Source: Alphaproteobacteria bacterium
GTDB lineage: Bacteria; Pseudomonadota; Alphaproteobacteria; Micavibrionales; Micavibrionaceae
DNA length: 64,000 nt
Direction: 5' to 3'
NCBI GenBank assembly: GCA_017302165.1
Contig: JAFLCW010000001.1
Span: forward strand, 310,001 to 374,000
The translations under genes and the position numbers were made by a program. Below, piece by piece: positions 51,139-60,113 of the stretch. How positions within the stretch are numbered: the stretch's first letter is position 1; each line of letters starts with the position of its first letter. The notes below the pieces were generated by a model. The model was not told the DNA's origin. It saw only the letters and a list, made by a program, of their open reading frames with translations, and did not search any database.

Positions 51139-51846
51139 GTGAATGATTATTTAAAAATAACATTGGGGATTGCCCGTATTCCGGGCAGTCCCCTGACTGT
51201 TTCAAGCCAAGGATATCCGACATCTTTGGCAGGGGATATTCGTCAAAAAATTCTGGAACGTGATCATCATACCTGCCGATTTTGTGGCTTTACCTCACAA
51301 AAATATCAGGAAGTTCACGCGCTCAACGGTAATTTGGCGGATACCAGCCAAAATAATCTGGTGACAGCCTGTATTTTTTGTCATCAATGTTTTGATCTTG
51401 AAAAAACCAGCCAGATGAAATCAGGCGTTCTCATCTGGCTTCCTGAAATAACACAGGCTGACCTGCATCACATGGCTCGAGCCGTTTATGTGGCGCGAAT
51501 TTCACAAGGAAGCATGGCCGAAACAGCCAAAACCACCTATGAAACCCTGATGTCCCGCCGGGAAGAAGCCAAGGCACGTTTGGGGACGGATGACCCCTTC
51601 ATCTTGGCGACTGTTATGAAAGATTTTCTAACACCCCGGCATTATGCCCTAAGGGATAAGAAACTGGAGGGCTTGCGCCTGTTCCCGTTAGATCGTCGCA
51701 TTATTAAGGAAGGGGATCTGGAATTTAACCAATTCCCCCAAATCCTTGCTTACTGGCGATCCAAGGATGGCCCCTTTGGCGGAAAAATACCGCATCAATG
51801 GAAAACCCTCTACGCGCAGATGACCCGGGATCAGGATGCCGCCTAG
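51139..51846 (+). CDS. dotN: DotN/IcmJ type IVB coupling-complex protein
   Basis: Predicted 235-residue cytosolic protein. C46-x2-C49 and C78-x2-C81 (with C84) bracket EVHALNGNLADTSQNNLV, an HNH-type zinc-finger fold as in DotN/IcmJ. In Legionella DotN binds DotL in the type IV coupling complex that picks substrates. It begins with GTG, 13 nt after dotP; there is no better ATG in frame. It precedes dotO as in Legionella, but here a minus-strand methyltransferase gene sits between dotN and dotO, overlapping the dotN stop by 4 nt. Confidence 0.9.
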   Translation: MNDYLKITLGIARIPGSPLTVSSQGYPTSLAGDIRQKILERDHHTCRFCGFTSQKYQEVHALNGNLADTSQNNLVTACIFCHQCFDLEKTSQMKSGVLIWLPEITQADLHHMARAVYVARISQGSMAETAKTTYETLMSRREEAKARLGTDDPFILATVMKDFLTPRHYALRDKKLEGLRLFPLDRRIIKEGDLEFNQFPQILAYWRSKDGPFGGKIPHQWKTLYAQMTRDQDAA

Positions 51847-52493
51847 TTAGAACTTCTCTGAACTTGTAGGTGAGGAACCCGGTAAGTATATATTTTTAGG
51901 GTATAAATGAAATTCTGTATGGTTTCTTCATGACACGGACGCCAACCCGGGACAGCAAACGTATTGCTGATAACGACACTGTCTGGTTTTAGATCGTCTT
52001 CAAATTTTATCCGTAATTTATCCATCAGGGGCAGGTTGAGATATGCTAAGGCAATATGTGCATCTCCCATATTCACGTCAAAAAAATCCTGAGAATAGAA
52101 GGTCACGTTTTGATACCGACCGAGCCATTTTTTAAGACGGGCAAAATATAGTGGGACCGGTGAAATTTCAAAACCTCTGATCTGGGCGTGGGGGCAGGCG
52201 TTTGCCGCCGCAAAGGCCAGCGTGCCCCAACCAGACCCAAGCTCGAGTATCACCGGAGCCGGGTGTCCCAACGCAGAGACTTCTTGTTTGAGCCGATAAA
52301 TAACAGCCTGCCGCATCCAGGGCACACTAGGGGCGGCACTGACTTTGGCCTGACGGGCATAATATTCCATAGAAATAAGTGCCGGTACGGCGATCAGAAT
52401 AATCAGGCAGTAGATGATTTGGATTGTGAGAATCATAAGACAATAAACATAGGCTTTGCGTTTATAGGGGGGATATAAAGTCCAAGGTGGCAT
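51843..52493 (-). CDS. Membrane-anchored class I methyltransferase
   Basis: Predicted 216-residue protein. One N-terminal hydrophobic segment (LMILTIQIIYCLIILIAVPAL) anchors it in the membrane; then a Rossmann methyltransferase fold with VILELGSGWGTLAFA (SAM motif I) and a later acidic motif FEISPVPLYFARLKKW. Motif IV is ALAYLNLP, not NPPY, so DNA or N-methylation is not indicated. It is antisense inside the dot cluster. A small-molecule or lipid methyltransferase is possible. Confidence 0.8.
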   Translation of the reverse strand: MPPWTLYPPYKRKAYVYCLMILTIQIIYCLIILIAVPALISMEYYARQAKVSAAPSVPWMRQAVIYRLKQEVSALGHPAPVILELGSGWGTLAFAAANACPHAQIRGFEISPVPLYFARLKKWLGRYQNVTFYSQDFFDVNMGDAHIALAYLNLPLMDKLRIKFEDDLKPDSVVISNTFAVPGWRPCHEETIQNFIYTLKIYTYRVPHLQVQRSSN

Positions 52494-52564
52494 TTATCTT
52501 CAGTATGTGGTTAAAATATATATGATATTTGTCACTCTGCCCACAGGCGATCCACCGGTCTCAC

Positions 52565-55500
52565 ATGAAGTTTATCGATAAATTTCTGGCTCCTTTTCAG
52601 ACGGCGTTGCGTCAGTCTTTGGAGACGTTCATTCGCCTTGAGACGAGCGATGACGAAGTGACGATTGTGGCCTCTGATGGCTCCCTCATCAGCTATTTGA
52701 AAGTTGATGGAAGCCGCCAAATTATCGGCGAGCAGGAATATAATTATCTGATTGAAGGAGCCACCATCAAAATCGGCGCGCGATATGACCGATTAGGCCA
52801 CGCGCTTCAGGTCTATTTTGTGCGTGATCCCAACCGAATTACATCTCACCTTGAAAATTTGATTAAACCTTCTCGTGAAACGGCCTATGCCACGGGTATG
52901 GAGGTGACGGATATTTTTGATGAACGCGTCCGGCATTTGTCACGTTTTTTGTCTTATGAAGAATGTTATTTCGTGTTATGGACCCGTCCGTCGGTCATGA
53001 CCAAAAATGAAATTAAGCGCGCAGCCAAGGAATCTCAAACACGCAAATGGCTTCCCGCCGGTTATGCCCAAAATCCACTAGCCGCATTGGATGGATTAAG
53101 AACCCGTCATAAAAGTTACGTAGCGGCAGTTATGTCGTCTTTGGATGAACTCGGGATCAAAGCTGATTTAATGGAAGCGCATGATGCGCTTCGGGCTGTT
53201 AAAAACAACCTCTATCCGTCCAAGGCACATGATAAATGGAGTGCCTGTCTGCCCGGAGATGTCATTCCGCCGCGCGCGCCACTGTCCACGACGGATATGT
53301 CAGAAATTCTTTGGCCATCCTTACGCCAACAAATGGCGCTGGCCGATGCTTATATCATGAATGAAAATACGGTGCGTATTGGTGACTTGCTTTGGGCGGG
53401 TGCCGATATCGTTTTGGCACCAATGGATCCGTCGCCCTTTCCTATGTTGCTGAACCGGTTGTTTGATGCCAAGGTGCCCTACCGAATATCTTTTTTGCTC
53501 GAAGGGGGGGGGGCCTATTCGACATCACTTCGGGCTTTTGCCGCGACCATTCTGGGTGTCACGAACGCGATCAATAAACAGATTAAATATTCGCTTGAAG
53601 GGCTTCAGCGAATGGCCAGGAAAGAGCCTGTTGTCAGGCTTCGAATTTCGGTCGCTACGTGGGCACCGCGCGATAATCCCCGACTACTTCAGGAGCGACT
53701 TTCAAATCTTGTACAAGCGATTGAGTCTTGGGGATATTGTCAGGTTTCAGAATTCTCAGGTGATCCGCTGGATTGTGTGATGTCTTCGGCCATGGGCATA
53801 CATTGTGCCGGGACGGCGCCCACAGCGATTGCCCCGATGTATGAAGTGATGAAGTTAATGCCGTGGCAAAGACCTTCTTCTCCTTTTGAAAAAGGAGCCA
53901 TGCTGTTTCGGACGCCAGACGGCAAAGTCTGGCCATACCAAACCGGCACAAACGTCACGACAACATGGTTTGATTTGATGTTCGCCCAACCGGGGGCTGG
54001 TAAGTCAGTATTGTTGAACTCCATGAATATGTGTTGCTGTTTAACACCAGGGCTTTCGCAATTACCTTTCGTGGCCATGATTGATATTGGACCTTCTTCA
54101 TCAGGGATGATTTCTTTGATCAAAGAAGCTCTTCCGGAAGAACGTCAGCACGAGGCGATGCATTATCGTCTCAGGATGACGAGTGAATATGCGGTCAACC
54201 CTTTTGATACCCAGCTGGGTTGCCGGCATCCTTTGATTGATGAACGCAGTTATCTTGTTGAAGTGCTCACCCTTTTATGTACGGCACCGGGACAAGAAAG
54301 ACCTTATGACGGTATTCAGCAATTGGCTGGCTTAGTCGTTGATGAAATGTATCGTTGGCGGGACGATACGGCGGCTAATGCTGAACCGCGTCCTTATCTG
54401 CCGCGTTTGGATTATCAGATTGATGAAGCTCTGCATAAACACAATATCAATTTGCCTTCTGATCCGTATTGGTGGGATGTGGTAGATCGTCTTTTTGATA
54501 TTGATGAAGTTCATATGGCCATTCAAGCGCAGCGCCATGCCGTACCAACACTTTCGGACGCGATTGTGGCCTCGCGGCGGCCTCAGATCCGGTCTTTGCT
54601 CGAGCAAACGGGTATTGGCACGACGTCAGAAAATGTGATCAACGCCTTTGAACGTATGGTGACATCTGCCATACGTGAATTTCCTATTCTGGCGGGGGTC
54701 ACCCGGTTTGATGTATCTGACGCACGGGTTTGTTCTCTTGATTTAATGGATGTTTCCCCTCAAGGTGACGCAACGGCGGATCGTCAGACATCTGTGATGT
54801 ATCTTCTGGCACGACATACATTGGTGCGTAACTGGTGGATGGGGTCAGAAATGCTGGGGTATATCCCGGAAAAATATCGCAACTGGCATGAACTAAAACT
54901 TCAAAATATCATCGAAACGCCTAAGCGGCTGTGTTACGACGAATTTCACCGGACAGGCGGTTCTCTCTCCGTTCGGGCACAGTTGGTGCGCGATGTCCGT
55001 GAAGGACGTAAACGCGGGGTTCAGATTGCCCTATCCTCACAACTATTAGATGATTTTGACCAAGATATGGTGGATTTGGCAACAGGTGTCTGGATTTTGG
55101 GGGCAGCTATTTCGGATCAAGCGGTTGATAATATTCGTGAGCGGTTTGGATTATCTGAAACCGCCCGGAATATTATCCGCTTTAAATTGACAGGACCTAA
55201 AGCCGGCGGCGCCCCGGTTTTGTTTGTGCTGGGAACGGTTGAAGGTCGTTACGAACAATTTCTTTATAACACGCTGGGTCCTATTGAAATATGGGCGCTG
55301 TCGACATCGTCTGAGGATGTGGCTATTCGTTCACGTTTATATCAGAAACTAGGGGCGCACCGGGCACGGCAAATGCTGGCAGCCAACTTCCCGTCTGGCA
55401 GTGCTAGAAACGAAATCAAACGGCGGATTGTATCATTGACCGAGTCAGGTGAAGCACGATCATCAGCTATGTCCCAGGTGATTGATGCGATTGTTGACCA

Positions 55501-55630
55501 GTTAGTCGTCGCATCCAGTAAAACGATCGAGCTACAAAAAGAAGATATGGTTGTTCAATCTGTCGCCAATCCGTCAGCGTCGACATCCGCTGTTAGTGCG
55601 GTTTCTCCTTCAACAGATAAACCCGCATGA
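52565..55630 (+). CDS. dotO: DotO/IcmB type IVB secretion ATPase
   Basis: Predicted 1021-residue VirB4-like ATPase, close in length to Legionella DotO. The N-terminal half is the VirB4/TraU-like domain; QPGAGKS at 475-481 is Walker A and RLCYDEFH further on holds the Walker B acidic pair, with LSSQLLDDFDQDM as the following conserved segment. DotO sits at the cytosolic base of the machine with DotB and powers export. The frame opens at a TTG (52529), but the ATG at 52565 (MKFIDKFLAPFQ) is the likely start. The 3' end overlaps the next gene by ATGA. Confidence 0.95.
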   Translation: MKFIDKFLAPFQTALRQSLETFIRLETSDDEVTIVASDGSLISYLKVDGSRQIIGEQEYNYLIEGATIKIGARYDRLGHALQVYFVRDPNRITSHLENLIKPSRETAYATGMEVTDIFDERVRHLSRFLSYEECYFVLWTRPSVMTKNEIKRAAKESQTRKWLPAGYAQNPLAALDGLRTRHKSYVAAVMSSLDELGIKADLMEAHDALRAVKNNLYPSKAHDKWSACLPGDVIPPRAPLSTTDMSEILWPSLRQQMALADAYIMNENTVRIGDLLWAGADIVLAPMDPSPFPMLLNRLFDAKVPYRISFLLEGGGAYSTSLRAFAATILGVTNAINKQIKYSLEGLQRMARKEPVVRLRISVATWAPRDNPRLLQERLSNLVQAIESWGYCQVSEFSGDPLDCVMSSAMGIHCAGTAPTAIAPMYEVMKLMPWQRPSSPFEKGAMLFRTPDGKVWPYQTGTNVTTTWFDLMFAQPGAGKSVLLNSMNMCCCLTPGLSQLPFVAMIDIGPSSSGMISLIKEALPEERQHEAMHYRLRMTSEYAVNPFDTQLGCRHPLIDERSYLVEVLTLLCTAPGQERPYDGIQQLAGLVVDEMYRWRDDTAANAEPRPYLPRLDYQIDEALHKHNINLPSDPYWWDVVDRLFDIDEVHMAIQAQRHAVPTLSDAIVASRRPQIRSLLEQTGIGTTSENVINAFERMVTSAIREFPILAGVTRFDVSDARVCSLDLMDVSPQGDATADRQTSVMYLLARHTLVRNWWMGSEMLGYIPEKYRNWHELKLQNIIETPKRLCYDEFHRTGGSLSVRAQLVRDVREGRKRGVQIALSSQLLDDFDQDMVDLATGVWILGAAISDQAVDNIRERFGLSETARNIIRFKLTGPKAGGAPVLFVLGTVEGRYEQFLYNTLGPIEIWALSTSSEDVAIRSRLYQKLGAHRARQMLAANFPSGSARNEIKRRIVSLTESGEARSSAMSQVIDAIVDQLVVASSKTIELQKEDMVVQSVANPSASTSAVSAVSPSTDKPA

Positions 55631-56133
55631 CCGAGATAGGACACAATCCAGCGTCTTCTGATCAGGAACCAGATGCGGATATGCCTGTTAAAGTCTGGCG
55701 CCGGGGACGCGTCATGGCGGCAGGATGGATTGTCGGGCTGATCATGGTGATCTTACTGGGCTTTGCCGCCTGTCAGCCCCGTCAAGGCACCATATATTTG
55801 GGAATATGCAGTGCTTTTTTAGAACAGCATGTGGCCTATCCTGAAAGTATGCGCCGCGTGTCAGTGGAACAATATCCAAGCTCTGTCAGGATATATTTTA
55901 CCCAGATTGATTCCTTCGGCCAATTCAAACTGGAAATGATGGAATGTGCCTTTAAAAATGATCCGCAAAAAGGGTTGATTATGGATCGTGCTCTGTATAA
56001 CCGTCAGGATATGGATAAGGATATATTGGATAAATTCAATATATCGATCGGATCAATCGTAGCCTCAGAACCTGATCTGACTCTGCCCCCGACTCTGCCC
56101 AGCGAAATTGAAAATTTCAAAATTACGGAATGA
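55627..56133 (+). CDS. Unknown membrane protein coupled to dotO
   Basis: Predicted 168-residue protein with a short cytosolic head, one membrane helix at about 29-49 (AAGWIVGLIMVILLGFAAC) and a periplasmic part of about 115 residues with two or three cysteines (GICSAF, MECAF). A lipobox-like LLGFAAC could be read, but the preceding charged head and long helix fit an anchor better. Its ATG overlaps the dotO stop, so it belongs to the dot transcript. No family recognised; a lineage-specific Dot/Icm subunit is possible. Confidence 0.75.
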   Translation: MTEIGHNPASSDQEPDADMPVKVWRRGRVMAAGWIVGLIMVILLGFAACQPRQGTIYLGICSAFLEQHVAYPESMRRVSVEQYPSSVRIYFTQIDSFGQFKLEMMECAFKNDPQKGLIMDRALYNRQDMDKDILDKFNISIGSIVASEPDLTLPPTLPSEIENFKITE

Positions 56134-56138
56134 TGAGT

Positions 56139-57356
56139 TTAGAGACCTGAAGCGTATTTCATCAAAAAACGCTTGGCCGGTTTAACAGATTGAATCATTT
56201 TTAATCCGGCCTTGCGTATCAAACCAAAAGATTTTGAAGGGTGTGCAAATAGCTTATTCAAAGTATCTGTCGCTGCCGACATCATCATATTATCAAATCG
56301 GCGTTTTTGTTCATAGGTAGATAGCAAGGCAGAAGCACCGATATCACGCCCCTGTTTATGGGCAGAGATAATCAATTGATACAAGGCAGACATATCCCGA
56401 AACCCTAAATTCAACCCCTGTCCCGCAATCGGGTGAATACCGTGCGCGGCATCGGCAATCAAGGCCATGCGGGTGCCTGTGTACCGGTGCGCATGAACAA
56501 ACCCTAGCGGATAGAGAACAGGTTTAGAAATAACCTCAATCCGTCCATACGATGTGGGCACCAAGGCTTGAAGGCCGGCTTCGAATATCCCAATATTTTC
56601 AAGATTTTTTATTTTTTTGCGATGATGACGAGACCAAACAACCGCAGATCGATGACGTCCGTTTTCATCATCTGGCATGGGTAGGATGGCAAAGGGGCCT
56701 TCTGGTCTAAAATTTTCAACCGCGGTAAAATGATGAGGGTGTTCATGCGCCATCATGCAGACATGAGCAGATTGGCGGTATGACCATTCCCGCACCCCGA
56801 TATTCATCCATTCCCGGGTAAAAGAAGAACGGCCATCCGCACCGACGACTAACTTGGCCGAAAAACACGCGCCAGAAGAGGTTTTGACCTGTACATGGTC
56901 AGACAGAATCTCAAAATCGACCACGTGCGTTGAAGAAAGCAGATGGACAGAGTCTAAAGATTCGATTTTTTGATAGAGTGCCCGGCGTAGAAACCTGTTT
57001 TCAATGATATAGCCAAACGCATCAATATCGATATCGTGTGATAAAAAGTTCAGTAGGACAGGTGATGAGCCTTCGCTGATATCAATATGACGGATAGGGC
57101 ACATATCGTTATCCGACAGAAAATGGGTGATACCAAATTGTTCCAGAACGCGGTATGACCCCAGAGAGATCGCAATCGTTCGGTCATCATAAGATTGTGT
57201 GGCCATATGGGCAGGGTCTTCACGCTCTATGCACAGAACGGATATCCCCGCCCCCCCTAATCCAGCGGCAAAACTAAGACCGGATAGCCCGCCGCCGATG
57301 ATGATCACATCATAAGCCGCGTCTGTGGGGTAAGATTTTATTTTTTTCCGGGTCAT
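56139..57356 (-). CDS. UbiH/UbiF/COQ6-type FAD monooxygenase
   Basis: Predicted 405-residue flavin hydroxylase of ubiquinone synthesis. IIGGGLSGLSFAAGLGGAG (19-37) is the FAD turn, VVGADGRSS the DG motif, and DAAHGIHPIAGQGLNLGFRD the second FAD motif of the UbiH/UbiF/VisC family. It hydroxylates one ring position; which of C1, C5 or C6 cannot be told. It sits between the dot genes and is convergent with the dotO-linked gene, apparently an unrelated housekeeping gene. Confidence 0.92.
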   Translation of the reverse strand: MTRKKIKSYPTDAAYDVIIIGGGLSGLSFAAGLGGAGISVLCIEREDPAHMATQSYDDRTIAISLGSYRVLEQFGITHFLSDNDMCPIRHIDISEGSSPVLLNFLSHDIDIDAFGYIIENRFLRRALYQKIESLDSVHLLSSTHVVDFEILSDHVQVKTSSGACFSAKLVVGADGRSSFTREWMNIGVREWSYRQSAHVCMMAHEHPHHFTAVENFRPEGPFAILPMPDDENGRHRSAVVWSRHHRKKIKNLENIGIFEAGLQALVPTSYGRIEVISKPVLYPLGFVHAHRYTGTRMALIADAAHGIHPIAGQGLNLGFRDMSALYQLIISAHKQGRDIGASALLSTYEQKRRFDNMMMSAATDTLNKLFAHPSKSFGLIRKAGLKMIQSVKPAKRFLMKYASGL

Positions 57357-57422
57357 AAAAAAATCGGCTTTCTATCGCGGGTGATAGACAGCCGAAGATA
57401 TAGCGCGAAAATAAACCAGTCC

Positions 57423-58373
57423 CTAGCTAAATTTAATCCCATAAGCGGCAATACCCAACGTCGCTTGAATGGCATTCAGAACAGGTCCTAAATTGACGGC
57501 CAAAGCCCCCCCTAAAAGATGGGTCACACCCGCCATCATAGAGGCTTGATTGTCGCCTTCGGCGATACCGCGCATGATGAAGAAACCACGTAGAAAGCTG
57601 ATCCAACCTAAAATCGCCACAAAAGCAATAATGGCGGCGATCACCGCATTGGCACGTCTACCGCCATCTGCTAATCCTTCGACATATTTGAGTTCACCTT
57701 TACTCGTCACAACCGATGTATCAAACATCGAACTGGAAAAGGCGCCCATGAGTTCAGGACTGGCCAAAAGAGCGCCGCCCATCAGGAATGTCATGATGGT
57801 GCCCATGCCCGCAGGTCCTCTGGGGCCGTCCTGTTCGCTTTTGAGAAGTCGGGAAATACCAATCATCACGAGAATAATCCCGGCAAGATAGGCAAAAACA
57901 CTCATGAACTCCATGAGATGCTGTCCAATATCTTTCATCAACTTGACTAGCATAGCATCAAGTCCACTGCCGCCCGCACCCGAATATAAAAACCCGGTGA
58001 AAGACTGGGTCGTTAAACCCGGATCAAACGTTTTCTGTGCGGCCATGAGAACGGTCGGTAGGGCAAAGAAAGCACCCCCTGCGGCGAAACGTTTGACGGA
58101 ATCCCAAATGGAAACATTTCCAGGGCTATCGACATGTTGTTTTAATTTATAAATCGCGGCAATTCCTAAGAATACCCCAAACAGATAGCTGAAAGCGGTA
58201 AACAAACCAGGGACATCCGATAAGGAATTTCCGGCATTTTCAATGGCCTTGCCCAAAGTGCCCGATGCGCCAGTCGGTGATGGCTTTTCTTGTGCCAAGG
58301 CGGTGTTTGCTGAAATCAGCACACAAAAACTGGTGAGATAGAAAAAAGCCAACTCTCTGATATTCTTGATCAT
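57423..58373 (-). CDS. DotE/DotP-like protein with three repeats
   Basis: Predicted 316-residue membrane protein with a signal peptide (ending about ALAQ, 28) and three copies of one helix-loop-helix unit: about 57-112 (FSYLFGVFLGIAAIYKLKQH then AAGGAFFALPTV), 156-212 (VFAYLAGIILVMIGISRLLK then MGGALLASPEL) and 246-304 (AIIAFVAILGWISFLRGFF then LGGALAVNLGP). The first unit closely matches DotP at 50716. Legionella DotE/IcmC and DotV are related small membrane proteins, so this may be a fused DotE or DotP-DotE. The start at 58373 has GAGG upstream. It lies apart from the main dot operon, after the ubiquinone gene. Confidence 0.8.
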   Translation of the reverse strand: MIKNIRELAFFYLTSFCVLISANTALAQEKPSPTGASGTLGKAIENAGNSLSDVPGLFTAFSYLFGVFLGIAAIYKLKQHVDSPGNVSIWDSVKRFAAGGAFFALPTVLMAAQKTFDPGLTTQSFTGFLYSGAGGSGLDAMLVKLMKDIGQHLMEFMSVFAYLAGIILVMIGISRLLKSEQDGPRGPAGMGTIMTFLMGGALLASPELMGAFSSSMFDTSVVTSKGELKYVEGLADGGRRANAVIAAIIAFVAILGWISFLRGFFIMRGIAEGDNQASMMAGVTHLLGGALAVNLGPVLNAIQATLGIAAYGIKFS

Positions 58374-58475
58374 TTTAAGCCTCAAGGGTTACCTATTCTT
58401 AGTATATCATAAGGCCGTCAAAGAATAAAAATTTGAATGATTTCAAATGGTTGACTTAGGGTGAGGTGCCTGTTT

Positions 58476-59096
58476 TTAAGAAACCGGCGCGTTGACCTTG
58501 GCCGGAAGATCGGCGGCAATGGGTTCATCATCAATCATTTCAATCATGCCACCCGGTTGAACGGCAAAATTGGCGATGAACAAGGCGTTTGAATAAAAAA
58601 CGACCGCATCACATAAATAAAAGCCCTTTTCGTTGCGTCCCTCATAGGTGGCGGGGCGAACCGTGCCTTCAATCACGGATCGGGTTTTATCATCCATGTT
58701 TTTGGGCATGTAAGGGTCGGACATGTTTTCGGCGATTAAGAACGGCCCTTCTTCGCCACGAACAAAAAAACAGAAAAAACGCAAATATTCCAATACGTTA
58801 TCTTCTGTAATTTTAATGGGTGCCTTTTGATTGACTTCGTGGATGGGGGGGGATGTCCCATTGAGCCAATAGAGATTTCCCTGATCGGTGAGATAATAAA
58901 GGGTCAGTTCCTTGGGCGTCCAGGCGGGGTCTTTAACCCGTATCAAGGCGACACTTTCATAAAAAGGCAGGGTACGCCAATGGACCTGGGTACTTTGCGG
59001 GCTGACCTTATGTTTACCGCCGACAGGGTTGATTTGATCCAAAAACCCGGCCAGTTCCTCTCCGGTGACGGCAGTCCAATTTTGATCGACATACAT
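58476..59096 (-). CDS. Hypothetical protein
   Basis: Predicted 206-residue soluble protein without signal peptide or membrane segment. Aromatic-rich beta-strand segments (YLTDQGNLYWLNG, VLEYLRFFCFF, GFYLCDAVVFYSNALFIANF) and acidic tail. No family I recognise with confidence, although proteins of this look recur in alphaproteobacterial genomes. It is divergent from rpmH across a 190-base gap. Function unknown. Confidence 0.65.
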   Translation of the reverse strand: MYVDQNWTAVTGEELAGFLDQINPVGGKHKVSPQSTQVHWRTLPFYESVALIRVKDPAWTPKELTLYYLTDQGNLYWLNGTSPPIHEVNQKAPIKITEDNVLEYLRFFCFFVRGEEGPFLIAENMSDPYMPKNMDDKTRSVIEGTVRPATYEGRNEKGFYLCDAVVFYSNALFIANFAVQPGGMIEMIDDEPIAADLPAKVNAPVS

Positions 59097-59220
59097 AAGG
59101 GAAGGCCTTTATATCTTGTTTAAGTGTTTGAAAATAAAATATTCTAACGCAATTAAAGACTATATTGCCAGTCTTAACGCGAATCGCAAGAAAAAATGAT
59201 GCTCTCGCGCCCTTTACAAA

Positions 59221-59249
59221 TTGACATCCCGGTTCAGACCCCGTATAAC
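59221..59249 (+). promoter_or_regulatory. rpmH promoter
   Basis: TTGACA (59221-59226), a 17-nt spacer and TATAAC (59244-59249), nearly the sigma-70 consensus. Transcription would start about 59256, leaving a leader of about 33 nt before rpmH. Confidence 0.85.
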
Positions 59250-59288
59250 CGCCCCATCATTTTAATAGATATTTTGGAAGTTTAGACC

Positions 59289-59423
59289 ATGAAACGTACC
59301 TATCAACCCAGCAAGCTGATCCGCAAACGCCGTCACGGCTTCAGAGCCCGTATGGCGACCAAAAACGGCCGTCAGGTTTTGGCACGCCGCAGAGCCCATG
59401 GCCGCAAACGCCTGTGTGCCTAG
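59289..59423 (+). CDS. rpmH: 50S ribosomal protein L34
   Basis: Predicted 44-residue basic protein starting [18 protein letters not shown] and ending RKRLCA, the standard L34. It is part of the large ribosomal subunit. It is the first gene of the conserved rpmH-rnpA-yidD-yidC block and has a strong promoter. It is too short for many gene callers. Confidence 0.97.
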   Translation: MKRTYQPSKLIRKRRHGFRARMATKNGRQVLARRRAHGRKRLCA

Positions 59424-59456
59424 GCTTGCTTAGGGGATATCGGTCACGGTATCCGC

Positions 59457-59828
59457 ATGATGACAGCAGATAAAATCCCTGACATTAAAATTGACCGCTT
59501 GAAAAAGCGGTCTGATTTTTTGCGCCTTCAACAATCTGGCACCAAATGGATAGCTAAATCCATGATTGTGCAATGCGCCCCCACCGCCGGCGGGGACTTG
59601 CGCGTGGGTTTTACGGTGACCAAAAAAACATTTCCTAGGGCGGTTGACCGCAATCGCGTTCGCCGCCGTTTAAAAGCCGCCACCCAGCAGGCTTTTTTGG
59701 CATCTGGTCAAGCTGGATATGATTATGTCGTGATTGGCCGTACAGATGCCTTGGTTAAGGATTTTACAGGTCTTGTATCTGATCTGGCTTGGTGTTTAAG
59801 GAAACTACATGATCAAAAGCCTGATTAA
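59457..59828 (+). CDS. rnpA: Ribonuclease P protein component
   Basis: Predicted 123-residue protein subunit of RNase P, which matures tRNA 5' ends with the catalytic [15 protein letters not shown] is the RNR motif that contacts the RNA, and [11 protein letters not shown] the conserved strand. Two ATGs in tandem (59457, 59460) leave the exact start open. Its 3' end overlaps yidD by 20 nt. It lies 33 nt after rpmH in the usual order. Confidence 0.96.
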   Translation: MMTADKIPDIKIDRLKKRSDFLRLQQSGTKWIAKSMIVQCAPTAGGDLRVGFTVTKKTFPRAVDRNRVRRRLKAATQQAFLASGQAGYDYVVIGRTDALVKDFTGLVSDLAWCLRKLHDQKPD

Positions 59829-60057
59829 AGCCTATCGTTTTTTGATCTCCCCGCTGTTTGGCGGAACATGTCGTTTCCACCCGACCTGTTCGGCCTATGC
59901 GTTAGAGGCGATTGAAACCCATGGGCAGGTCAAAGGTGTATGGTTATCTGTGCGGCGTCTTTTGCGATGCCATCCGTGGCATCAAGGTGACTATCTAGAT
60001 CCCGTCCCCCCGTGTGGTGATCTGTGCTTAAGACATAAATCCACCAAGATTGATTGA
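59809..60057 (+). CDS. yidD: Membrane protein insertion efficiency factor YidD
   Basis: Predicted 82-residue protein with [15 protein letters not shown] and [10 protein letters not shown], the cysteine-bearing motifs of YidD. It is an amphipathic inner-membrane-associated protein that assists YidC. It overlaps rnpA and comes just before yidC, the usual arrangement. Confidence 0.95.
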   Translation: MIKSLIKAYRFLISPLFGGTCRFHPTCSAYALEAIETHGQVKGVWLSVRRLLRCHPWHQGDYLDPVPPCGDLCLRHKSTKID

Positions 60058-60113
60058 TCGATACACGCTGATCCGCTATAAACGCCCCTGAATTCAAACA
60101 TGTCAGGAATAAT

